This document shows positions 25,352 through 33,899 of a stretch of DNA of 43,933 nt, one piece after another; the first letter of the stretch is position 1, and each line of letters starts with the position of its first letter. Where the stretch lies: contig CAMDPX010000035.1 of assembly GCA_945905295.1 (NCBI GenBank), positions 1 to 43,933 of the forward strand, read 5' to 3'. The DNA is from Planctomyces sp. SH-PL62. GTDB lineage: Bacteria; Planctomycetota; Planctomycetia; Planctomycetales; Planctomycetaceae. The notes below the pieces were generated by a model. It did not search any database and was not told the DNA's origin. It saw only the letters and a program-made list of their open reading frames with translations. Position numbers and translations under genes: made by a program.

Positions 25352-25408
25352 CGTCCGATTTGGAACTTTGATGGCCTCTCGAACCGGACGCTAGCGCGTT
25401 CCGGCTGA
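25334..25408. repeat. Palindrome between the convergent APC and SSS transporter genes
   Basis: Left arm 25334-25357 and right arm 25385-25408 (24 bp) match as reverse complements except for one base, with a 27-bp loop. The left arm overlaps the APC gene's last codons and its TAG stop (25349-25351). Its place between convergent genes suits a bidirectional terminator. Confidence 0.87.
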
Positions 25409-25412
25409 TTGA

Positions 25413-26909
25413 CTAATGCCCGCCGCCGACGCTGCGGCGTTGCGCGAATGCTTCGGGGTCTGCTTGCGTGTGCTTGATGAGGTTCGGCAGCAGCGAGCCG
25501 GCGATCATGCCGACGAACGAGGCCGCCAAACCGTAAAGTTGCGGCGGCACGACGTGCCAAATCACTTCGCTGTCGGGATCGTAAATCGTGTACCTCAGAC
25601 CGAGCCAAGCAGAAACTCCGAAGAGGATTGCCAGCACGGCCCCCTGAGTCGTCGAGCGGGACCAGTAAACGCCGCACACGAGCGGCACGAAGGCAATCAC
25701 CAGCGTGACGCTGTAGCCCGCTTCGACCATTTCATACATCGTCTTGTTGCTCGTCACGGACATGGCTGTGGACGCAACGGCGACCACCACCAGCAGGCAT
25801 CGCAGCGTCCGCAGCATGGCTTGGTCGGTCAGCTTGAGTCGTCCCAGAAACTCCCGCAGGACGTTTTCGGTCAGGATGCTGGCCGGCGCGAGCACGGTTC
25901 CGCTGGCGGTGGAGAGGATGGCCGACAGCAACGCTCCGAAGAACAGCACCTGGCACCAGATCGGCGTCGATTTAAGCACCAGCGACGGCAGAATCTGTTG
26001 CACCTCGCGAGCCTCATCACCACCCAATGCGGCGAGCTGATTTGGATCAATCATCGTCGCCGCGTAGGCGATGAACATCGGGACGAATGCGAACACGAAG
26101 TAAAACAAACCGCCGCCGAACGTGCCGATCACCGCCGTCTTTTCGTCGCGTGCGCTGGTCACTCGCTGGAACACGTCCTGCTGCGGGATCGACCCCAGTG
26201 CCATCGTGAGAAACTCGCCGACAAACACCAGCCATGCCGCGGCCGTCACATGCGGGAACAAGTTCAGCTTCCCCGCCGAGTGCGCGTGGTCGATCACCGC
26301 GCCAATGCCGCCGGCCTTATCGCCCAGGAGCAAGGCGACGATGATCAGCCCAATGATAATCGCCGCCGTTTGGATGACGTCGGTCAGGGCGACCGACCAC
26401 ATGCCGCCGAACATCGTGTAAACCGTGACGACGGCCGCGCCGAGGATGATCGATTGATTCAGCGACAGGTAATCCGGAAAGAGCACATTGATGACCAGCC
26501 CCAGCGCGGATAATTGGGCGCTGGTCCAGCCAAAGTACGACGCGGCAATTCCGAGCGACGTGATGATCTCGACGAACTTTCCGTAGCGTATGTGGTAGTA
26601 GTCGCCGATCGTCAGCATGTTGAGACGATAGAACGTCCTCGCGAAGAAGATCGCGACCAGCATCAGGCACAGCGACGCGCCAAACGGGTCGCCAGAGACA
26701 AACCCTAACCCCTGCGTCGCCCCTTTCGCCGAGACCGACAACACCGTCTCGGCTCCGAACCAAGTGGCGAAGACGCAAGCAAAATTCATGTACAACGGCA
26801 GCGACCGCCCCGCGACCATGAAGTCCTTCGAGTCCTTCACTCGCGTCGCTGCCCAGAGCCCAACAGCCACCGTAGCGACCATGTACACAATCACGCAGAA
26901 AACCAGCAT
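25413..26909 (-). CDS. Sodium:solute symporter (SSS) family protein
   Basis: A 498-residue inner-membrane protein with about 13 membrane segments. It has the SSS order: V-K-D-S-K-D-F-M-V-A-G-R near 25-36, W-F-G-A-E-T near 50, G-D-Y-Y-H-I-R-Y near 100, and G-G-M-W-S-V-A-L-T-D-V-I-Q near 168-180, the latter containing the Na-binding-site block. The substrate (sugar, amino acid, pantothenate) cannot be read from sequence. ATG at 26909 behind GGGAG. Possibly transcribed with the gamma-glutamyltransferase upstream, but the strong palindrome at 27019-27090 sits between them. Confidence 0.92.
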   Translation of the reverse strand: MLVFCVIVYMVATVAVGLWAATRVKDSKDFMVAGRSLPLYMNFACVFATWFGAETVLSVSAKGATQGLGFVSGDPFGASLCLMLVAIFFARTFYRLNMLTIGDYYHIRYGKFVEIITSLGIAASYFGWTSAQLSALGLVINVLFPDYLSLNQSIILGAAVVTVYTMFGGMWSVALTDVIQTAAIIIGLIIVALLLGDKAGGIGAVIDHAHSAGKLNLFPHVTAAAWLVFVGEFLTMALGSIPQQDVFQRVTSARDEKTAVIGTFGGGLFYFVFAFVPMFIAYAATMIDPNQLAALGGDEAREVQQILPSLVLKSTPIWCQVLFFGALLSAILSTASGTVLAPASILTENVLREFLGRLKLTDQAMLRTLRCLLVVVAVASTAMSVTSNKTMYEMVEAGYSVTLVIAFVPLVCGVYWSRSTTQGAVLAILFGVSAWLGLRYTIYDPDSEVIWHVVPPQLYGLAASFVGMIAGSLLPNLIKHTQADPEAFAQRRSVGGGH

Positions 26910-27018
26910 TGCCTGCTCCCAACGAAACGAACTTCGACCGGCCCAAAACCGGGCGGGATGTTACTGCTCCGCATTGGTGGAGCAACTCTCCTCGACGGAC
27001 TTCTCTGCCATGTTCCCG

Positions 27019-27090
27019 CCTCTCATTCGCGCTCCGTTTGATTCGCGCGGAAATTTGGCCGCGCGAATCAAACGGAGCGCGAATGAGAGG
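27019..27090. repeat. Perfect 32-bp palindrome between ggt and the SSS gene
   Basis: Left arm 27019-27050 and right arm 27059-27090 are exact reverse complements over 32 bp, with an eight-base AT-rich loop (AAATTTGG). It is the only flawless long palindrome in the window and could terminate the ggt transcript. No other copy occurs here. Confidence 0.92.
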
Positions 27091-27105
27091 CTGGCGGCGG
27101 CTTGG

Positions 27106-28854
27106 CTAATATCCAGCCGCGCAGCCGTCCTTGCGAGGGTCAGTACCGCCATGCAATACGCCTTTCTTGTGGTCGATCAGGATTGCTTGATAGCCACCAA
27201 ATGCGCCACCGGGCCCACTGAGCTGATGCCCGCGTTCCGCGAGGACTTGCAATGACTCCGCCGGGATGCCGTACTCGTGGCCGACGACTCCGCCGTTGGC
27301 GGCCATCGGCCGACCGGTCGGGGTCGCGCTGCCGGTGTGTTGCACGCGTGGGTGCTCGCCCGCCTGCTGCACGTTCATGCCGAAGTCGAGCATGTTGACC
27401 AAGACTTGCACATGCCCCTGCGGTTGGAAGTCGCCCCCCATCACTCCGAACGCCAGATGTGGCTGACCATCCTTCGTGACGAACGCCGGGATGATCGTGT
27501 GGAACGGCCGCTTGTGAGGTTCCAGCCGATTCGGATGCGTCGCATCGAGAGCGAACAAGCAGCCGCGATTCTGCAATGCGAAGCCGACGTTGCCCGGCAC
27601 GATCTGTGAACCGAAGCCAAAGTAGTTGCTCTGGATGAACGAGCAACAATTGCGATCCTTGTCGACGACCGTCAAATAGATCGTGTCGCCGTGAGCCAAC
27701 TTCGCGTCGACATCACCCGGCGCGACTTGCTTGGCCGCCTGAGCCATGTCGATCCGAGCGGCCTGCTTGGCGGCGTACTCTTTGGAAATCAATTCCTTCG
27801 TCGGCGGCACGCCAAACGCCGGATCGAAATAGAACCGCGAGCGATCCGCGAACGCCAACTTCTTCGACTCGATCAGCAAGTGCAGGTAGTCCGGATGAAA
27901 CGGGCCGAGCGACTTGAGGTCATGCCGCTCCAGCACGTTGAGCATCTGCAGGGCCGCGATCCCCTGCCCGTTCGGCGGCAGTTCCCACACGTCGTAGCCG
28001 CGATAGTTCGTGCTGACTGGCTGCACCCACTCGGATGTGTGGTCTTTGAAATCCAGCTTTGAGAAGTAGCCGCCGTTCGCCTCGCTGAACTTCACAATCT
28101 CATCAGCGATTGCCCCTTCGTAGAACGCATCTCGTCCTCCGGTCGCGATCGCGCGATACGTCGCCGCGAGATTCGGGTTCTTAAACATCTCACCAACGCG
28201 CGGCGCTTTCCCGTTCGGCAAATACGTCTTCGCCGAGTCGGGCCACTGCGCCAAGCTGCTCGCGGAACCCGACCAATAGCCGGCGATGATCTCGCTGACG
28301 GGAAAGCCTTCTTCCGCCGTGTGAATGCTCGATGCCAGCAGCTTGTCGTACTGCATTGTACCGAACTTCGACCGCAGCATCTCCCAGCCATCGACGCAGC
28401 CCGGAACGGACCATGACAGCGGACCGGTCTCCGGCATCTCGTCGAGCTTCATTTGAGCGAACACTTCGCGGTTCAGTTTGTACGGACTCCGCCCGCAGGC
28501 ATTCAGGCCGTACAGCTTCTTGGTCTTCGCGTCCCAATAGATCACGAACAGATCGCCGCCGATGCCGCAGCTCATCGGTTCGACGAGCCCAATCATCGCG
28601 TTGGCCGCGATCGCCGCGTCAGCCGCGTTGCCTCCGGCTTTGAGGATGTCCAATCCAGCCTGCGCGGCGAGCGGATGACTCGTCGCGACAATGCCATTCT
28701 TCGCGATGACGACCGACCGCCCCGGATGCGGCAGCACTTTCGGCGGCGCGGCCTCAGCCGTCGGCGATGAAAAATCAAACGCGGCGAAATATCCCAGCGA
28801 CATGGCGGTTACTCCGAGCCACAGAATTTGAAACGAGCTTCTGAGTCGTCGCAC
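27106..28854 (-). CDS. ggt: Gamma-glutamyltransferase / glutathione hydrolase, exported
   Basis: A 582-residue precursor that cleaves itself into two subunits and hydrolyses or transfers gamma-glutamyl groups from glutathione-like substrates. The N-terminal signal peptide (about 1-36) has R-R-L-R then a hydrophobic stretch and A-E-A-A. Family blocks are G-G-N-A-A-D-A-A-I-A-A near 74-84, M-S-C-G-I-G-G-D near 94-101 and G-D-T391, where Thr391 is the expected nucleophile and cleavage point. The GTG at 28854 lies behind GAAGGAA. It is monocistronic or leads into the SSS gene. Confidence 0.92.
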   Translation of the reverse strand: MRRLRSSFQILWLGVTAMSLGYFAAFDFSSPTAEAAPPKVLPHPGRSVVIAKNGIVATSHPLAAQAGLDILKAGGNAADAAIAANAMIGLVEPMSCGIGGDLFVIYWDAKTKKLYGLNACGRSPYKLNREVFAQMKLDEMPETGPLSWSVPGCVDGWEMLRSKFGTMQYDKLLASSIHTAEEGFPVSEIIAGYWSGSASSLAQWPDSAKTYLPNGKAPRVGEMFKNPNLAATYRAIATGGRDAFYEGAIADEIVKFSEANGGYFSKLDFKDHTSEWVQPVSTNYRGYDVWELPPNGQGIAALQMLNVLERHDLKSLGPFHPDYLHLLIESKKLAFADRSRFYFDPAFGVPPTKELISKEYAAKQAARIDMAQAAKQVAPGDVDAKLAHGDTIYLTVVDKDRNCCSFIQSNYFGFGSQIVPGNVGFALQNRGCLFALDATHPNRLEPHKRPFHTIIPAFVTKDGQPHLAFGVMGGDFQPQGHVQVLVNMLDFGMNVQQAGEHPRVQHTGSATPTGRPMAANGGVVGHEYGIPAESLQVLAERGHQLSGPGGAFGGYQAILIDHKKGVLHGGTDPRKDGCAAGY

Positions 28855-28949
28855 GATCGGTTCCTTCTCAGAAAAGCGGAGTTGTCAAACGAAACGGGCG
28901 AGTAGTCTCAACGATCGATGATCGGGCGGCAATCAATCAGGAGGAAGGT

Positions 28950-29017
28950 GCCCGACGAATCGAAGGAGACGACGAATTTTGAAGGTAACATTCGTCGTCT
29001 CCTTTCATTCGTCGGGC
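28950..29017. repeat. Palindrome upstream of serC, with an extra half-site
   Basis: Left arm 28950-28977 and right arm 28990-29017 (28 bp) are near-perfect reverse complements (two mismatches), with a 12-bp loop. The arm end CCCGACGAATCG occurs a third time near 29031-29042. It lies between divergent ggt and serC, where a terminator serves no obvious purpose. It may be a mobile repeat or, less likely, a regulatory site. Confidence 0.88.
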
Positions 29018-29120
29018 GCTTTTGATTGTCCCGACGAATCGCGAGAAGCCTTGCGTGCCCATCGCCACGCTCCTTTAATCCCGCCCCCGAATCGGACCCG
29101 TTTGATAAGGATTAGGAAAC

Positions 29121-30203
29121 ATGATGGAACGCATCTTCAATTTCTCCGCTGGCCCTGCCGTGTTGCCGGTCTCTGTGTTGGAGGAGGCTCGCGAGAATCT
29201 GCTGTCGTTGGGCAACACCGGCATCGGCATTTGCGAGCACTCGCATCGCGGCAAGGCGTTCATCGCCGTTGCGGAAGAGTGCGAAGCTCTGTGTCGTGAA
29301 GTGGGCGGCATCTCGGCTGACTACAAGGTGCTGTTCCTGCAAGGGGGAGCTTCGTCGCAGTTCAGCATGATCCCGATGAATTTCCTCTCGGCGGAAACAA
29401 CCGCTGATTACCTCGTGACCGGAGCCTGGGCGCAGAAAGCTCAGGATGAGGCGGTGCGGTTGGGGAAGACGCACATCGCGTGCAATAGCCAGGATCGCAA
29501 CTACTGCTACATCCCCAAGACTGTCTCGTGCAGCGGCAGTGCGGCGTACGTGCATTACACGTCGAACAACACGATCTTCGGGACGCAGTGGCACCGCTTC
29601 CCGGAAGTGCCGGCCGGCGCGACGGTCATCTGCGACGCCAGCAGCGACATCTATTGCCGGCCGATCGACGTCTCGAAATACGGGCTGATTTACGCCGGAG
29701 CACAAAAGAATCTCGGCCCGTCGGGCGTGACGCTGGTCATCATCCGCAACGATTTGATCGAGCGAGGCAACAAGAACCTGCCGTCGATGTTGCAGTACCG
29801 GACGCACGCCAAGAACGATTCGATGTACAACACGCCGCCGACGTTCGGCATCTATCTGATGGGCCTCGTCTTCAAGTGGATCAAAGCCAACGGCGGACTC
29901 GCGGGGGCCGAGCAACGCAATCGGGCCAAGGCCGAGCGACTGTATGCGTACCTCGATCAGAGCAAACTCTTCAAACCGACGGCCGACAAAGACAGCCGCT
30001 CGCTGATGAACGTGACGTTCGTGACCGGCAACAACCACCTCGACACGCAGTTCGTAAAGACTGCGACTGCCGCCGGTCAGGACGGCCTCAAAGGCCATCG
30101 CGACGTCGGCGGGATGCGAGCCAGCATTTACAACGCCTTCCCGATCGAAGGGGTCGATGCGCTGATCGCGTTGATGAAAGATTTTGAGGCGAAGAACGGG
30201 TGA
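29121..30203 (+). CDS. serC: Phosphoserine aminotransferase
   Basis: SerC converts 3-phosphohydroxypyruvate and glutamate to phosphoserine (serine biosynthesis; also a step of B6 synthesis in some bacteria). The 360-residue length is right. F-N-F-S-A-G-P-A at 6-13, [10 protein letters not shown] near 72-81, and G-A-Q-K196-N-L-G-P, with the PLP lysine, are intact. [10 protein letters not shown] near the end fits the family. A start at 29124 would drop one Met. The stop overlaps a GTG of the next frame (30200-30203), so the genes may be coupled. Confidence 0.96.
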   Translation: MMERIFNFSAGPAVLPVSVLEEARENLLSLGNTGIGICEHSHRGKAFIAVAEECEALCREVGGISADYKVLFLQGGASSQFSMIPMNFLSAETTADYLVTGAWAQKAQDEAVRLGKTHIACNSQDRNYCYIPKTVSCSGSAAYVHYTSNNTIFGTQWHRFPEVPAGATVICDASSDIYCRPIDVSKYGLIYAGAQKNLGPSGVTLVIIRNDLIERGNKNLPSMLQYRTHAKNDSMYNTPPTFGIYLMGLVFKWIKANGGLAGAEQRNRAKAERLYAYLDQSKLFKPTADKDSRSLMNVTFVTGNNHLDTQFVKTATAAGQDGLKGHRDVGGMRASIYNAFPIEGVDALIALMKDFEAKNG

Positions 30204-30247
30204 CTCCAACTTCTCAGGCGAGCGGGGCCGCTGAGCAGAGGGCTGAC

Positions 30248-31057
30248 ATGTCCGAGCACGAATTTGTCAAAGGCTTGTTGGGGCTGATTGCGTTCTTCGT
30301 CGCGCTGTTTTATGGCGTCATGCCTTTCCTGATTCTCTTCACAGTTCGGATGGCACCGCGTAAGGGACTGGAGTCGTTTGATCCTGACGATCCCGAACTT
30401 TTGGATCAGTTCACCGGCCAAGCCAAGGGAGCCCGCCGACGCCTTGAAGAATTGGGATTTGAAACACTGACCGGCATCTTCGCCCCGTCGATCGCCTCGA
30501 ATGTCAAAGCGGTGCTGGTGACGTTGATTGATCGTCGGACCTGCGACTTCGCCACGATCGTGATGGCCTTCGTTCGCGATCCCGCGACGGGGAATTGGAA
30601 ATTCCATCGCCAGTTCCTGACCTGCTTCACGAAGTATCGAGATGGTTCAGTCGTGGCGACGCGGAACGCGAAGGATCTCAGCAGCTTTCCGCCGCGCCCC
30701 AATTCAACGACTTACTCGCTGCCATCGGTGAAGTCCGCGTCACGATTGATCGCCATTCATCAGTGCGCAAAACGCCGCCACCACGGCTCCGAACCAATCC
30801 TGCGGCACGAGGTCGAATTCCGCGGTGACTTGCTGGAGTATTTCGCAGTCTCCTCGGAAGAAGAAATGAGTGACGCGATTGAGGCGGGCTATCTGCGCGA
30901 ACTGCAAGACGGTGTCTATCGGCCGACGCTCAAGGGAGCGTTCCTGATGACGTGGAAAGAACTCTGGCCCTGGAAATGGCTCCGTCAGTTGCGCGTGAAA
31001 GCGTTGGAGAAGCAGCTTCTCAACGAACTCGCGGACGAGTTGCCATCGGAAGCGTGA
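30248..31057 (+). CDS. Membrane-anchored protein, function unknown
   Basis: 269 residues from the ATG at 30248; an overlapping GTG at 30200 would add 16. Residues about 7-33 form one membrane helix (G-L-L-G-L-I-A-F-F-V-A-L-F-Y-G-V). The rest is soluble. A C-terminal part near 200-245 (Y-L-R-E-L-Q-D-G-V-Y-R-P-T-L-K-G-A-F) looks like the end of a winged-helix-type fold. No family is recognised. It follows serC in the same direction with 44 bp spacing; the interval contains a 15-base GGCGAGCGGGG-like segment similar to the start of the family-1 palindrome. Confidence 0.7.
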   Translation: MSEHEFVKGLLGLIAFFVALFYGVMPFLILFTVRMAPRKGLESFDPDDPELLDQFTGQAKGARRRLEELGFETLTGIFAPSIASNVKAVLVTLIDRRTCDFATIVMAFVRDPATGNWKFHRQFLTCFTKYRDGSVVATRNAKDLSSFPPRPNSTTYSLPSVKSASRLIAIHQCAKRRHHGSEPILRHEVEFRGDLLEYFAVSSEEEMSDAIEAGYLRELQDGVYRPTLKGAFLMTWKELWPWKWLRQLRVKALEKQLLNELADELPSEA

Positions 31058-31163
31058 ATTGCTGGTTGTGCGGCGTCGCATCAACGACTGCCCGCAAAGA
31101 GGCTGTCGGTTTAGTCGCAATTACGTCGTTTAACCGCAAGCTCAGTGGAGTTATCGAGCGTCC

Positions 31164-33020
31164 TCACTTCTGCGACTGAAGGTTGAGCACAAAGCTCCGG
31201 TTCTGGGAACTCGCCACGCAGCCGAGCAACTCGATGGTGGGACGGTCCAACGCGCGATCGAAGAGGAACGACGTCAACTTGGCGACGCAGACCATTGCCG
31301 GTGCGGCCCAGGCTGCTTGCGCGCCGCCGTAGATCAGGGTCACGGCCAGTCCGAAATTGACCAACAACAGGAGGACGACCTCACCATAGAAAAACACTTT
31401 TCGAAAGAACGACGGACACTGCGGCTGCCAGGTCAGGAACCACCACGATTGAAACACCAACACGCAGGCCATGAGCTTTCCCAGAAACGTGACGACCGGC
31501 CAGATTGGCCCGCCAATCCAAATCAGCAGAGAGATCAGCAACGGCGAGGCGATCACGCTCAACGTGATCAACTTCAGCAAGATCACTCGCACGCGCAACA
31601 GTTGCAGTTCGCGATGGCTGATTGGCAGATAGGCGGACAACGGCACCGCTCGATTCTGCGAGTTGTTCCAGATCAATCCAGGCCAACCGGAAAACACAGC
31701 GCAAGCCGTCAGCAAGAACGCGGTGAGGGTCAGCGCTGCGGACACCAACACCGCGATCACGAACATCCAACCCGGAAATCCCGGAATCATTTGCCGAGTA
31801 GCAACGACGCTCGTCGTGGCGGCCCAGAAGATGGCTCCCCAGCCGATCAAGAGATGCGACCAATAGTGATCGTCCAACAGCAAACAATCGGCCAACACTC
31901 GTTCGCGCCGGACGAACGTCGCCAGCGTCAGCCGCTCGAAGAATCCAAGTTGCTCGTCCCGCCAAGGTTGTAAGAACGCTCCGCTCAGGACTTCTTTTCG
32001 AGCATCCTCCTTCGAGATTGGCAGATCGATGGACTCCAATGACAACAGGTCCGGAATCTCGATCGGCTGCACCGGACTGTTCATCACCTTTTGCAACCGG
32101 CTGGGAAGAGGTGGCTCATAAGTCTCCGTTTCTCCCCAGATGGACTCCCGATGAAACAGCGGTTCGAGCGTTCCGCTCGCGCCTAATGTGAACTCGCGAA
32201 TGTCGCAGCGGCGCAGCAGAGCCAGCGCGGACTCCAAACCGGCGAGCGCGTACAAACCGATTGCTCCCAGCAGACCTGCCGCCAGTACGTGTTGGCCCTG
32301 CGACGCAGATTCAAATAAGTACCACGGCCAGCCGTTCGGCCACCACAACCAATTGCGAGTCTCCATCTGCCATCCCACGAACGGCACCCACCGAATCGGT
32401 GCCGCACTCGTGACTGCCGCCACCACGATCAGCGCACTCGGCCAAAGAATTCGCATCCGACTGTCGAAGAACCCGCCGCACCAACGTGCGAGCAACGCCA
32501 CGGTCGCGACCACGCACAGCGGATGTCCGATGCCAGCGCAAAGCCCCCACAGAGTTGATGACCACAGCGGTTGACCTCCGTTGCTCAGAGCTTTGGTGTG
32601 AAACGCTGCCAGCGGAACGGCAAACACCATCGCGAAGACAAACATTCGCCAGACCCAATCCCGCGCCAGCGATCGTTCATCGAGCGGGAACAGTGCCGCC
32701 AGATTCCACTCCGGTAATCGCGGGCTCTGCTGACGCCAGGATGATGCCAGAAACAATGCGACGAACATCATCACCGGAGCCAGCCAGATCAGACCGGAAC
32801 TCAATTGGCCATTCACAATCCACGGCCTATTTGCCGCCATGATCGCCACGGCAAACACCGGAGTCGGCAATAGCAAGCACAAGACTCCGGTTCCGAAACC
32901 TTCGACCCAGCGTCCCCAGCGACGACGGCAGTAATCGGCCAACAGCCTCGGCCGGCACGCCAACCGCTCCAGAGCAGCTCGCCGGACTCGCGATTCCATT
33001 TCGGGCTCGCGGAGACTCAT
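31164..33020 (-). CDS. ABC transporter membrane protein
   Basis: A 618-residue protein from the ATG at 33020, whose first bases overlap the stop of the ATPase gene (ATGA at 33017-33020). Multiple hydrophobic segments are spread over the chain in two clusters (about residues 45-250 and 400-600), separated by a soluble charged section with S-L-E-S-I-D-L-P-I-S-K-E-D. The arrangement fits a large ABC-2-like permease. The substrate is unknown. Coupling to the ATPase implies a two-gene exporter. The reading frame stays open about 280 bases further upstream, antisense-like within the ATPase gene, and this is not counted. Confidence 0.82.
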   Translation of the reverse strand: MSLREPEMESRVRRAALERLACRPRLLADYCRRRWGRWVEGFGTGVLCLLLPTPVFAVAIMAANRPWIVNGQLSSGLIWLAPVMMFVALFLASSWRQQSPRLPEWNLAALFPLDERSLARDWVWRMFVFAMVFAVPLAAFHTKALSNGGQPLWSSTLWGLCAGIGHPLCVVATVALLARWCGGFFDSRMRILWPSALIVVAAVTSAAPIRWVPFVGWQMETRNWLWWPNGWPWYLFESASQGQHVLAAGLLGAIGLYALAGLESALALLRRCDIREFTLGASGTLEPLFHRESIWGETETYEPPLPSRLQKVMNSPVQPIEIPDLLSLESIDLPISKEDARKEVLSGAFLQPWRDEQLGFFERLTLATFVRRERVLADCLLLDDHYWSHLLIGWGAIFWAATTSVVATRQMIPGFPGWMFVIAVLVSAALTLTAFLLTACAVFSGWPGLIWNNSQNRAVPLSAYLPISHRELQLLRVRVILLKLITLSVIASPLLISLLIWIGGPIWPVVTFLGKLMACVLVFQSWWFLTWQPQCPSFFRKVFFYGEVVLLLLVNFGLAVTLIYGGAQAAWAAPAMVCVAKLTSFLFDRALDRPTIELLGCVASSQNRSFVLNLQSQK

Positions 33021-33757
33021 GATTCCGACGTGTCCCGCAATTGAGAGAAGAGATGTTCGAGCACCGCCCCCGGCGCGGCTTTGCTCGATTCCGTGAGGCT
33101 GAACATCGTATCGAACGCGTGAATCTTCCCGCTGTTGATGACGCAGACTCGATCCGAGAACGATTCGGCCAGCTCCAACAACTGCGTCGAGTAAATCACC
33201 GTCCGCCCGCGCCGACTGGCATCGCGCACCAATCTCCGAAACGCCGACAGACCCAACGGGTCCATGCCCGAGGCGAATGGCTCGTCGAACAACCACATCT
33301 CCGGATCGGCGATCGCCATCGCGATCAGTCCGGCCTTGTACTGCTGACCTCGCGACAACTTGGCGACCGGCGATTTGATGAGCGGCAACAAATCGAACTC
33401 TTCCAGCAATTCCACGACACGCTGCTCGATGCCGGCTTCGGCTTTCTCGTAGGCTTTCGCAACCAGCCCGATGTGCTGCAACAACGACACGCGCGGATAG
33501 AAGAACGGGAAGTCCGGCAGGAAGTGCAACCGCTTCCGCAGATCAGTGCGGCTGCGCCGAAACGCTTCGTCATCGAACAGCACCTCGCCACGATCGGGCA
33601 CCACGATCCCGCTGAGGCAGCGCAGCAATGTCGTCTTGCCAGATCCATTCACCCCCAACAGAGAGATGATCTGTCCCGGTTCGATGTCGAGCGTCACGTC
33701 ATCCAGTGCGTGGACTCGGCCATACGACTTATCAACGTTCCGCAGAGCGATCTTCAT
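33017..33757 (-). CDS. ABC transporter ATP-binding protein
   Basis: 246 residues from the ATG at 33757 (an ATG at 33772 is an alternative). Walker A G35-V-N-G-S-G-K-T, signature L-S-R-G-Q at 134-138 and Walker B W-L-F-D-E-P at 155-160 are intact. The layout (about 250 residues, no membrane segment) is that of ABC-2-type ATPases that drive export or membrane remodelling. It overlaps the permease start by ATGA, so both are one operon. Confidence 0.95.
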   Translation of the reverse strand: MKIALRNVDKSYGRVHALDDVTLDIEPGQIISLLGVNGSGKTTLLRCLSGIVVPDRGEVLFDDEAFRRSRTDLRKRLHFLPDFPFFYPRVSLLQHIGLVAKAYEKAEAGIEQRVVELLEEFDLLPLIKSPVAKLSRGQQYKAGLIAMAIADPEMWLFDEPFASGMDPLGLSAFRRLVRDASRRGRTVIYSTQLLELAESFSDRVCVINSGKIHAFDTMFSLTESSKAAPGAVLEHLFSQLRDTSES

Positions 33758-33899
33758 GGTGGGCAAAATCATGGGTCACAGAATCATGAACCGCAGAGGG
33801 GATTATTCCCGGTGTCGATCCCCATCGGAAGCCGCTTCGGCTTTCATGATTTTGTGTAAGATGATTCTGTTTTCCCCATCACTCTGGCGGAGATCGCGA

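Noticed and set aside
30217-30231. A fifth copy of the family-1 palindrome before the membrane-anchored protein gene
   Set aside because: Only about 15 bases match one arm end and no second arm is found; could be chance or a remnant.
33021-33296. Upstream extension of the ABC membrane protein into the ATPase gene
   Set aside because: This part is an out-of-frame reading of the ATPase gene; the ATGA overlap at 33017-33020 gives the natural start.
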